A stretch of DNA of 64,000 bases from Perilla frutescens (taxonomy: Eukaryota; Streptophyta; Magnoliopsida; Lamiales; Lamiaceae). Below the pieces are notes generated by a model. It ran no database searches and was not told the DNA's origin. It saw only the letters and a list, made by a program, of their open reading frames with translations. Each line of letters begins with the position of its first letter. The stretch's first letter is position 1. Below are positions 46,539-56,180 of the stretch, piece after piece. The position numbers were made by a program, and so were the translations under genes. The stretch lies in NCBI GenBank assembly GCA_026008535.1, contig BRKX01000006.1, positions 47,232,664 to 47,296,663 of the forward strand, given 5' to 3'.

Positions 46539-47215
46539 TCAAACCAACTGATCAATTCAGTTGCAGCCTCAACTGCAGTCAGCTCATCAGCGACAACTGA
46601 GAATCAAGACTCAACTATTCATCCAACCACCGAGTCATCAATCAGTTGGACTGTATCCCAACTGACTAAGGATAAGTTCTTTATTTTTCAAAAAGCTTAT
46701 CTTAATTATATTGTTACCGTTGCGATTATGAAATATCTTATATTATATTTCAACGGTTACAATTTGAAAATCGGGATTCAATATCATAGTTGTCATTAAT
46801 ATCTCTGCATAGATATTTAACCAACCCTTCAAAGAGGCGAAGAAAATATATTTTAATGAGCTATAAATAGAAAGATCTGCAGAAAATATTTCGCTATTTA
46901 TGGAAACTACCCCATTTTCAAAATGGCTACTTCTCAGCCACAAGATCATAAAGTCATTTAATCGTTGAACGGCTGAGATACATGCATCACAATAATTCAG
47001 CTAATCAACCATCAAATCGGATGGCTGATCAGTTAAGAAAAGCAATCGAGTACTCTCGATTCTTGCATGCAAAGATGCATAAATATGATCAAAGAGATGA
47101 AGGCTCTGATCATCTGAAAATCTCTCTCTCTCTCTCTTACTCGATCTTTTGCTAAGCCTTCTCTCTCTCATCAAAACTCTTGCATTTCTAAAATAAGTAT
47201 CATATTTTTGCAGAA
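46539..47215 (+). promoter_or_regulatory. Spacer and promoter-like region before ORF C
   Basis: CCGTT/AACGG cores at 46,717, 46,752 and 46,968; a strong TATA box 'tataaata' at 46,862-46,869; a CT repeat at about 47,119-47,138. The leader ends 'atatttttgcag' directly before 'aaatg', which could be a 3' splice site, so a leader intron is possible. Confidence 0.45.
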
Positions 47216-48938
47216 ATGAAGCCCCCATTTCCCATGGTGGATATTAAAGCTCTTGAACGCAAGATGAGAAAGGAGAAATCTCTAAATCTAGAGATGCTCA
47301 ATGCACGTCTTGGCCCAGATATCTTTCAAAAGATTTATCGACCATTGGCGGCGACTGGGTTGCTTCCCTTCTTGACACTATTGCCGGTCAAGAACATACA
47401 TGCTTATGTTGCTGAGTTCTACTACAGTGCAACTATCACCGGCGACAACATCATCTCCACCGTCCAAGATCACGTGATCACGGTGATAAAAGATACGATG
47501 ATGTCCACTCTTCATCTCCCCGGCAAAGGCCCAGACGTGATGGACCTAAATTTGCCATCCAAACACGCGTTATGGGAAACCTGGAAGCTTCCTCACGTAC
47601 GACACAATGACAGTTCGCACAGACTAAAGGAGAGCATGCAAAGTGATATCATCCAACTTTTGGATATCACCGGTCATATCCTACATGGTAACTTCGAGAT
47701 AGTCCATCTCTCCGAGATCAAAGCCCATCTCACAACCGCTCTATACTTTGGATGTCAAGTCGACTGGGCCTCCTACATACTTGCGCAACTGAGAGCCAAC
47801 GTCGAGCGAGCGGCATATGATCCGTCAACTGGCTCATTCCGAGAAAAGGTCGGGTTTATGAATCGCATAAGCCACATCATACAAAGCCAGTTTGATGAGA
47901 TCATAACAACTGGTGAACTACTCGGAAGACGGGACATGCTCCCCACTATCTACTGTCATCAAACCCCTAAGCGTTCACACCCACAAGGGCCTTCCACCTC
48001 AGATCGTGGAAAGGCACCCCTGGAGGCATCCGTCAGCTCCACTGACGAAAGAGAGCTGATGCTTGAGAGTGTATCTCTTTTAAGGCTGAGTGATCAGCCC
48101 ACAATATCAGCCAGCTCCCAACCTCTGCCTTTAGTCCAAAGTGACTATATTGAGGTTGATTTTGAAGTAGTTCTAGACCACCAGCTCCGAAGCTGCTTTG
48201 GTCTCATTGAGGACACTGACTCCTCCCTCTTCGCGCAACTGCGGCGGTACTTGCAGTACCATATATAGCGCTTTCAACTGGATAAGTCATCTATGTTCCA
48301 CCTCATCCACATCTGTGGCTCCTCCTTCCTTCTGGATCAGCGAAGGAACATGGAGTCGAAACTGGATGAATCATCCACTCTCCTCGCCTCCAACACTCTC
48401 GGAGATCATGGATTCGATGATCAAGCGACTCCAGCTCGGTATACCAGCCGATGTCCCTCTCCCCGACAATGAACCGGCTAACTTCTCGTGCGCACCCTTC
48501 GTTGGTGATCCACCCCTTCCTTCAGCTGACGAGATTTTCAGCAACTTGGCCCCCATGAGCTTCAGAGAGCAAGACATCTCTGATCAAGGTCAGTTCATGC
48601 CAACTGAAGACGTCTATGCATGGCTTTCTCCGCCCATGCCAATTCCTTCAGTTCCCACAGCCCAAGATGACAATTTGGCAACCGCCTTCACTTTTCTGCC
48701 AAATTTGTCATTTCCATCATGCGATCCATTTCACCTTTTGGATGATGCTAAAAAGGAGGAAAATGGACAGTATGATGATGGATGCATGACTCTTTGGGAT
48801 CAGATTCAAAGAGAAATTCATCATGAGGGGAAAGATCAGCTTCAGGGAGAAGCATGGACACTACAAGGAGTCCAAGAAAGAGGAGAATCGAGCAGAAGGA
48901 AAAAGAGCAACTGGAGCAACTTTCAGGGAGTAGATTAG
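47216..48938 (+). pseudogene. Accessory ORF C of the Copia (paralogue 3 of 3)
   Basis: A 350-codon frame from ATG 47,216 to TAG at 48,266, then, after a frameshift near 48,325, a frame running to 48,938; about 574 codons in all. Parallels: 'IHAYVAEFYYSATITGDNII' against 'YLEAVVEFYVNSKGYDDKI' of A; 'VDWASYILAQLRANVERA' against 'INWSQYFFEQIRKYV'; 'FREKVGFMNRISHIIQ' against 'FESKVGLVLRMSKMLE' of B; 'LFAQLRRYLQYHI' against 'LFKQLHRYFYWYNW'. After the shift, 'SFWISEGTWSRNW' matches 'SFWRREERWSMDW'. The GADFF block is missing or eroded. The tail is acidic and Pro-rich. It is the most diverged of the three and has few of the AACTG motifs that crowd the rest of the element. Confidence 0.7.
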
Positions 48939-49438
48939 TAGTTTTAACTACTAACTCTTGAAATTATACTTTAAAAGTGAATATATAATACAAGTTTTGA
49001 TCATGATTTTACTTCAAACTTGTCATTATTATAATGCTCTTGCTCAGATATACTATGCTTCAATCTTCGATATTATGCTCTGAAATTTCAAACTTGAATG
49101 TTTTGACATGAAAATTTATGCTCTGATACTTCAGTTATGGTCTGATACTTTAGTTTGAATAATTTGTCTCTTGAATGAAAAAGCATAATGCTCTAATACT
49201 AGAATGAAAGCATGCTCAAGAGAAAAGAATGAAAGTACAATGCTCTTAAAATTGACATGCTTAGATACTTGAATGATAACATGACTGACAAATGCTCTAT
49301 GCTCTGGCACTTGAATAAAAATCATGAATCAATTTGTCTCTCTACATGCTCTGAATTTGCTCTGATTCTAAAATTCTATTTAAGCATTTGATACACTTGC
49401 AGTTTTTCCATCATCATCAACAAAGTTTTGACATCATC
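48939..49438 (+). repeat. Degenerate 'atgctct' repeats before the polypurine tract
   Basis: About ten imperfect copies of phrases such as 'atgctctgatact' and 'cttgaatgaaa'. Non-coding; it separates ORF C from the polypurine tract. Confidence 0.6.
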
Positions 49439-49450
49439 AAAAAGGAGGAA
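49439..49450 (+). other. Polypurine tract
   Basis: 'aaaaaggaggaa' two bases before the 3' LTR; primes plus-strand DNA synthesis in the family. Confidence 0.8.
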
Positions 49451-49452
49451 AT

Positions 49453-50974
49453 TGTTAAGAAAAACTATCAAGAAACCCCTAGATTAGGTTTTGATGAGAT
49501 GTCAAAATTATTTGTGAAAAACTGACTAGAGTTCAAGCTGTAGATCGAAGCTGACCAGCCCAAGGCATCATCAAAGAAGAACTCAAAATAGAGTCAAAGT
49601 CAACTGATCTAAAGAATGGCCTACAAGTTGGAAGACACGTCATCCAGTCCAAGTTCAACTCAGCTGAAGAGTCATACCAGTCAAAACAAGCTGACAACCA
49701 AGTCAGCCGAGCTGAGGGAGAAAAGAGTTAACTAAAGACTGAAGAAAATAATAAAGCGTCAGTTTAAGCAAGAGACTGGCAGTATCCAGCTAATGGCCAA
49801 ACTGCAGTAACCAATCTCAGATGACAAGCCCAGAACTGCCAACTGGAGCAACAGTCAATCTCAGCTGACAAGCTCAGAACTGCCAAGCGGAGCCAAAATC
49901 AAATCTCAGCTGACAAGCTCAGAACTGACAGCTAGGACGATAATCTAACTGAGCTGAGAAATCCAGAACTGCCAACTGAAACTCTAAACTGCCAAGAAAG
50001 CTGAAGCCAGAAGACCCCTGGAGCGTATTAGTTTAATCAACGTATCTTGGAATAAATGCTTCTTCAAAGATCCTAGAATTTAATGAAGATCGATTGGCAG
50101 AGTAATGGCTAGTTCAACCAAATGATCTAAGCGATCATTAAAGACCACCTGCCATTGATGAGCCAACAGAGCCACCGATCAATGGACAACGGAACTCAAC
50201 GGTCATAAAATCACTCCTCTATAAAAGATGAGTGAATCAGAGTTTTAAACACCCTTTTCTATTACTTCGCCTGCACAACTTTCTCATAAACAAGCAAGAG
50301 CTTTTCTTTCTCCCTCCCACCCAAGCTCAAGCGCAACATTTGACAGAAACTGCGAAAGTCCAACTGAGAAGAAGAATTCACATAATCTAGATATTCAGCC
50401 AGCTGTTGACGATCCAGCCAGGGCAGCCTTCTCAGTTCCAGCTATCCAACGATCAACTACTCAGCTCAAATTACAGGAGTACATCAGTTGATACCCCATA
50501 TTCAAGGCTCACCTCTTGAAGATCGAAAGAGATCTAAAACCTTGTAAAGACGACAATAGCACCTACCTTTCTAGCGAGCAGTTAGGGACTTCAAGTGTGA
50601 GCCGTCGACCCGCTGAGGTAGCGAGCAGTTATCAGGTTCAGCCAACTGTCCTTCATTGTGTAATTTGTAAAGAAAATCAAGTTATATCGTGAAGTTGCCC
50701 TTCTGCGGAAGGAAGAGAGGACGTAGAAGTTTGAGACTTCGAACCTCTATAAATCGCTTCTGTGCTGTACTATACTGATCATTGCATATCTCTGAACTGC
50801 ACACAATATCACACAAGCTGCACTCAATCTGTTTTAATTGATAATCAAGTTTGTGCATAGATAAGTTTCATCAAGCGAGTAAAGGGCCCTGTTATTCCGC
50901 ATCTAAAGTAAAAGTTTTTGAATCAGTTTATTCACCCCCCCTCTAAACTGATACCGACTCGTCCGGGACCAACA
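49453..50974 (+). repeat. 3' LTR of the large Copia
   Basis: 1,522 bp, homologous to 33,585-35,111 along its whole length, with about 40 substitutions by eye and a 4-bp indel near 50,254. Confidence 0.9.
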
Positions 50975-50981
50975 GAAACCC

Positions 50982-51670
50982 CTCGTAGCTCAATTCAGAG
51001 CTAGGGTGTTTTGGTCATGTTTTATCTTAGAGGCAGGTAATAGTGCTTCTAGAACACTTCACGTTCTATTAAGCTACGAGATTATCAGTGATAATCCCAA
51101 TGAGATTTAGTTTTCCGTACAAAACATTCAGTTTCAATTTTGTCCCGAGCATTATGCATTGGTATCGAGATTGAATTTTGGATATTCTAGTTTTGTCCCG
51201 ACTGAAGGGCCTCATGATCTGTCTACACTTGGAGATCATAAGTGGGTGACCAATGGTGAGTCAATTGGTTTGAAAGTCCTACTCCAGGAGTTCAAATGGC
51301 TCACATTATATGAGGGTTCATAGACCTTGCCTGTGGATGATAATGAGAAGTGTGATGATTACCCGAAAGTGGCTAATATTTTAGCCTTATATTTCTTCTT
51401 TCTTGGATTTGCCGAATCGCGTAAAGTCGAGGATTGGGCCTGGATTTTAGTTGATGAGTTATCGACTTGGAATAGATTTCCTTGGGGGTCATACACCTAT
51501 GGTTCCCTGATAAGAATGAATTATTCATGTATTTTGGGGTCTATTTGGATGGTATTTCTTGTGCATTGCATACATATATTGAGAAGTTGCGCATAGTTTT
51601 CCATATGTTGTGCAGTGTCACGTTTTTGCTCATTTTGAAAGGATTTAATGCCAATTATTTTACAAGATGA
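50982..51670 (+). pseudogene. DUF1985-type plant transposon protein relic
   Basis: One frame starting right at the Copia junction reads 'AQFRARVFWSCFILEAG', then 'FQFCPEHYALVSRLNFG' and 'ILALYFFFLGF', 'WAWILVDELSTWNRFPWGSY'. This order (an 'FxxxExALVxGLNxG' motif followed by a 'DxLxxxNxFPWG' motif) is that of DUF1985 proteins, which in plants are commonly part of KI-type MULEs next to a Ulp1-like protease. In-frame stops lie at about 51,108 and 51,321, and the frame is lost after about 51,590. The 5' end is cut off by the Copia insertion. No Ulp1 catalytic region could be recognised downstream. Confidence 0.55.
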
Positions 51671-52880
51671 AATTGAGCTTTAAAAGTACCTAAGAAGATA
51701 GAGAATCGAGTGAGGAGCGCGTTGCAACTTGAATCAGATCAATCGGATGAGAAACGAGCGAGAACAGAGCAAGACAGTGAGGAGTGTCGGGCGGCAGATT
51801 TTCATGCACAGCCCATGCGGAAGTGATGTTGTTACGCACAGCCCGTGCGCGACTAAGCTAAAAGAGTTCAGAAACTGGTGCATGGTCCGTGCGCCAGAAC
51901 ATCCTTAGTGCACGGCCCGTACGTGAAGAGTCAATTTTTGGCGGATTTTTACCTCTTTCCTTATTTGACTCCAAAACCCATCCAAACTTGTTCCAACTAT
52001 TTAAAGCTCTTACTTGGATGAAAAAAATACACACTTTTACCCTATATTTTATCAGAGAAGAGTTGTGAAGACGGAGGAAGACAGAGATTGAAGATTCAAA
52101 CTTCCGGCATAAGTTGTTTTATGTTTTTAGTTTAATTTCGTCATGACTTTTGTAATTCATATTTTCTTTTATTAGATTGTAGTTTTACTATGAGCGGCTA
52201 GAACTCTATTAATTCTAGAGTTTGCAAACATGTTGAAGTTATAATTAATTTTAATTCTGTTACTTTTCCCTTCTGATTATTATGTTCAATTGTTCAAGTG
52301 CTATTTTATTTCATGCATAGATTAGTGGCCATAATCGACGCATGCTAACTAGTTGATTTAAGACTTGGCGGAGATAATTAACTAGTGGAATTAATTGAAC
52401 ATTTTGAGACATGTTCTGTGAAATCTGTAGGACGTTAAATCTATTGATCTATTGGGAGTTAACAATTAATCTAGAGACGAGAGGGATAGTTAATTTGTTA
52501 ATCCACGATTACCTTGAGACCTGGCAGAGATAGGTTGTAATATTTCTGATCCTCCACCATTAATCAGATTAAAATTAGGAATTGTTAGAATTGGATTAAT
52601 ACATAGCGGATACATGTGTATGCATTCCTCAGGATTAATCATTTAATTGATTGTTTGATTCTTTTAAGTAATTTAGTTGTTAGATTAGTTTCTGCCACTT
52701 TATTGATTAATTATTCTAGTTTAATTTGCATTCATGTCTAGGAATAGTCCAACCCAAAGAAATAGGTAGCGTGGATAATAGAAAGTTGTTAGCTTAGTAT
52801 TCAGTGTTAATTGAAATTGCAGTCCATGTGGATACGATACTCGATACACTTACTGTATTGCAGTGACCTATGTTAGTTGC
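51668..52880 (+). mobile_element. Gypsy-type LTR relic, related to 1-1,700
   Basis: 'gcgcgttgcaacttgaatca' at about 51,716 parallels 'ggcgctgcaagttgaatagg' near 310. GC-rich phrases 'gcacagcccgtgcgcgac' follow, and the right end has 'gtggatacgatactcgatac' typical of Athila/Tat LTR ends. No internal coding sequence adjoins it, so it may be a solo LTR inserted in the DUF1985 relic. Ends approximate; no target duplication identified. Confidence 0.45.
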
Positions 52881-53560
52881 AAATAATTGCATTTATAAAA
52901 TAGTGCATCATGCCCTGATACACTATGTTAACATTGCTCCAATAACATCGTCTGAGGTCATGCCAAAGTATCATCTTTACGGTCCTATTAGCCGTGGTAT
53001 TTTGTCTAGTGAGTATGATATGTTCAAAGTAGACCTTACTCATCACATAGATATTGTTGTTGCGCCCAGAATAACAAGAGATGTTAGTAGTCAGTTGAAG
53101 GTGTTCATTAAATCGATGTTTGGCTCAAAGCACTCTTCTAAGAGCAAGTCAAAGTCTCGAGGAGTCGATGGGGTTCTTCATCCCACAGAGATGTATCTTC
53201 TAGACTAGAGAGAGAACCCTCACGGCATTCTATGTTTGGTCATAGGATAGAGCCCTCACGACATTCTATGTCAGCTCCTGATCGCTCAGCAAGGGTAGAG
53301 CTCTCACGGCATTCTATTTCAACAAGCCGACATGATACTGAGTACCGACCTCAGCTCGACCTTCAGCTTCACCTCCAGCCTGAGGCCTCTGTACATCCTC
53401 CATTCCCTCTCCAGCCTTAGTTTAACCCAGCTGACCAGTTTTTTAGGGACTCAAATAAGTGGGTAGAGATGTATAAATCTTACGATCAGTGAAGCCCTCC
53501 GAATCTCCCCAGCTGACCAATTTTTGAGACTGAAACCTATCTAATTAATTTTATTTGTAG
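52870..53560 (+). pseudogene. Unrecognised protein relic with short tandem repeats
   Basis: A 112-codon frame (52,870-53,208) ends in a Lys/Ser-rich stretch 'FGSKHSSKSKSKSRG', and another frame (53,232-53,420) has repeated 'EPSRHSM'-type units. The DNA units 'ccctcacggcattctatgt' recur at about 53,216, 53,251 and 53,305. It could be the downstream part of the DUF1985 gene, separated from it by the LTR relic. No domain recognised. Confidence 0.35.
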
Positions 53561-53929
53561 ACCTTTGTGACAATACAGAGAGGCCCTTTGAATCAGTGCT
53601 TGCATGATAGTTGAGCAGCCCATTTGTATTGATATTCAATTGATACTCTTTGCTAGTTGATTTTATTGTTTACAATTCTTTATAACGCCATTTAGTGTAA
53701 TTTGAGATTTAGAAAAAAAAAACAATTAATAGCTTAATTCAACATGATCACACTACACAAAGTATAAGTACAATAAAAAATTAATAGTGTTAGACCAATA
53801 CAAATATATCTCAACTATCAGACCTAAATCGTAGCGAACATCTATTTTTTTATATGTAGTCTCGCCGCATATGCAGCATTTCTTTTTAGCATGAGATTAA
53901 CTACTAAATGCTCCTGTGGTGGTTGATGC
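53561..53929. other. AT-rich stretch, no gene seen
   Basis: Nothing supportable. It may contain the downstream flank of the MULE transposase relic. Confidence 0.4.
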
Positions 53930-56180
53930 CCATCTAGATCGAGAGATATCTAAATCGTTGTCCTCTAGGATGACCAACTTGTTGGAGAACAATGGGCAGT
54001 AACACGATCATATCCTTAACCTCAGATGATACATTCCAGTCCTCTTCGAGAGGAAGAGGATTAACTTGAGCAACATACAATTATTTCCAATTCTTAGTCT
54101 TGTAGTAGACCGAAACAAAGTCATACACGCTCATACCTTGGTTTATGCATCATGTAAAATTAAAAATTAAAGTAACTTCATATTAATAAGAATACAAGAC
54201 TTAAAATAAATAAAAAGCTTACCAAATTGCAGCAGATGCATGGGAGCAAGGCATAAGGTTATCTTGGAACTCGCGGCATTGGCATGTTCTGGAATTTAGA
54301 TCAACTAACCAAGATGATTCTTTATTGCTGACCTTAAATGTCATATGTGACCTTGTTACGACTTTAAGATGGCCACATTTCTCAACTTTTGGTGCTAATT
54401 TATTATGAGCCTCCTCGTTTAGATCATCATCTCTAACCTGAGACACTGCGCATCTCTGATCAAACCATTCTTCCATCACATGTCTGATAGCCTCAATCGT
54501 TGAGACAATTGGAAACGTCTTGTGAATAACAATCGTGAATTGAATGACTCGGCAATATTGAATGTAGGGAAACTAAAACGACTCATAGGGCACTGTGATC
54601 TAGCCCAATGTTCTGGTTTGGCAGCCATCAATTTGTTCCAAGCTCCAGGACTGGATTTGTCGATTGCTTCTATTACTTTTTTATACACCTGGGGACAGTA
54701 TATATTAGCGGCAATCTGAAATAATTGAACGATGTCGGGACCATGGTTCCTCAGCTTATTCTTCAAATGATAAGTACAGGGGCCATGGGCAGTGTTCGGA
54801 TAGACCTCCTTCGTAGCATTGGGCAGCCATCAATTTGTTCCAAGCTCCAGGACTGGATTTGTCGATTGCTTCCATTATTTTTTTATACACATGGGGACGG
54901 TATGTATTAGCGGCAATCTGAAATAATTGAATGATGTCGGGACCATAGCTCTTCAGCTTATTCTTCAAATGATAAGTACAAAGGCCGTGGGCAATGTTCG
55001 GATAGACGTTCTTCATAGCATTGCTAATATGATTATGTTTGCAGGTGTACTCCATAGGACTTCCGTAAGAAAGTGGCACTTTGAACTTAGCTTTGCGCTT
55101 CATGTGCCAAAGTACAGCAACGTAGAGATTTTCTTTTGTGTAAAATACAGATCCCTTCCTCAGTGGTTCATCAATAACGTGATCCAAATCACGTCCCACC
55201 GATAAATCAGTGCAATCAAGAGGTCTAAATGGAATAATCCAATTACATACATCCTCAACTTTTGGTTCAACTTAGTTATGGGATGAATTAGGTTGGTTGG
55301 TTGGAACAAGCATGCTCAACAATTCATTAATGCCACCCTCTCGACGGATCCACATAGTAAAGTCATGAAATGTACAGTTAGAAAATCATGTTCCGAATGG
55401 GTCCTCCTCATCCTCAAACTGCACATTGAGATCAGCTTCATCATCATCATCATCGCCTGTCTCCACAACACCATTATCATCGGCAGCGTCATCGTTATTT
55501 TGAGCATCATGAAATAGGGGACCTCCACCTGCATAATCAGTTGATGTTGCATCATAAAATGCAGTACCCTCAGCCGCATCAGCATTTAATTTGGTACTAG
55601 TTCGGCGTCATATTGCATTTTTATACCGCTCTCATTCCCCAACCAGTTGTCTGACAACCAGTTTGATCTCCCAAAATGTTCAATATCCTCATTTGTAGGG
55701 TCACGAAGGTTGCGCCGAGCAATTAAATTGAGGAACGTAGAAATACAGATCGAGTTGGGTGTTTGTAGAATAGTGAGTCAACGATTCCGGTTGGGTCACG
55801 ACATCGTGGACAATGAATGGTTCCAGTTAGGTCACGACATCGTGGACAATGAATGGCTCCGGTTGGGTGCCTTCAATATTTTGATTGTGCACGAGATACA
55901 CAGTTGGCTCTGGCTTCATTGTGAACAGGCACACTAAATCCATATCACTACTGATAATGGATCTCAACATCCTTTCAGATCAGGATGTCGATAAGCAGTA
56001 AATTTGATATTCTCCTTTAATAGATTCCACCGACAATATGTAGCTGATTGTATCACCTAACACTGTTAAGGATACATTGCTTGACGGGATATAGCCGAGT
56101 TGCTCATCTCCATAAATATAATTGGATTGATCATCAAATTGACTGTTGTAATTGAAAATAACAGATCGCCAATTTTCCAT
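53930..56180 (-). pseudogene. MULE (MuDR-type) transposase relic
   Basis: Minus strand, in several frames. The N-terminal part is at 56,180-55,300 ('MENWRSVIFNYNSQFDD...', then an acidic region with a 36-bp repeat at about 55,785-55,872). A zinc-binding leader piece 'HMKRKAKFKVPLSYGS' then 'MEYTCKHN' follows at about 55,110-55,030. The transposase-domain tail is 'YPNIAHGLCTYHLKNKLKSY' and 'SSPGAWNKLMAA'. A SWIM zinc finger 'CQCREFQDNLMPCSHA' lies at about 54,285-54,230. After a likely intron (donor 'gtaagc' at about 54,220), a second exon at about 54,140-53,940 reads 'YVAQVNPLPLEEDWNVSS' and 'VGHPRGQRFRYL'. These are the marks of MuDR-family transposases. The catalytic DDE core is largely deleted and a 202-bp duplication (54,620-55,023) disrupts the frame. 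No terminal inverted repeats were identified. Confidence 0.75.
54620..55023 (-). repeat. 202-bp tandem duplication in the MULE transposase
   Basis: Units 54,620-54,821 and 54,822-55,023, both starting 'ggcagccatcaatttgttcc' on the plus strand. 202 is not a multiple of three, so the second unit is out of frame with the first. The units differ at several positions, so the event is not very recent. Confidence 0.85.

Larger units (their letters stand above)
33585..50974 (+). mobile_element. 17.4-kb Copia (Sirevirus-like) retrotransposon
   Basis: Complete structure: 5' LTR, primer binding site, gag, protease-integrase-RT-RNase H (Copia order), three extra reading frames, polypurine tract and 3' LTR. 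The flanking pentamers GGAAC (33,580-33,584) and GAAAC (50,975-50,979) fit a 5-bp target duplication with one change. By eye the LTRs differ at roughly 40 of about 1,520 positions, mostly transitions. The large Gag with a C-terminal coiled coil and the extra coding region after pol place it near the Sirevirus group. Its length is about twice that of ordinary plant Copia elements, due to about 8.2 kb after RNase H. Stops in all frames make the copy non-autonomous. It inserted into the DUF1985 relic that resumes at 50,982. Confidence 0.9.

Noticed and set aside
41679..48938. Calling the accessory ORFs envelope genes
   Set aside because: No signal peptide, membrane span or fusion-like segment is seen; only their position after pol is env-like.
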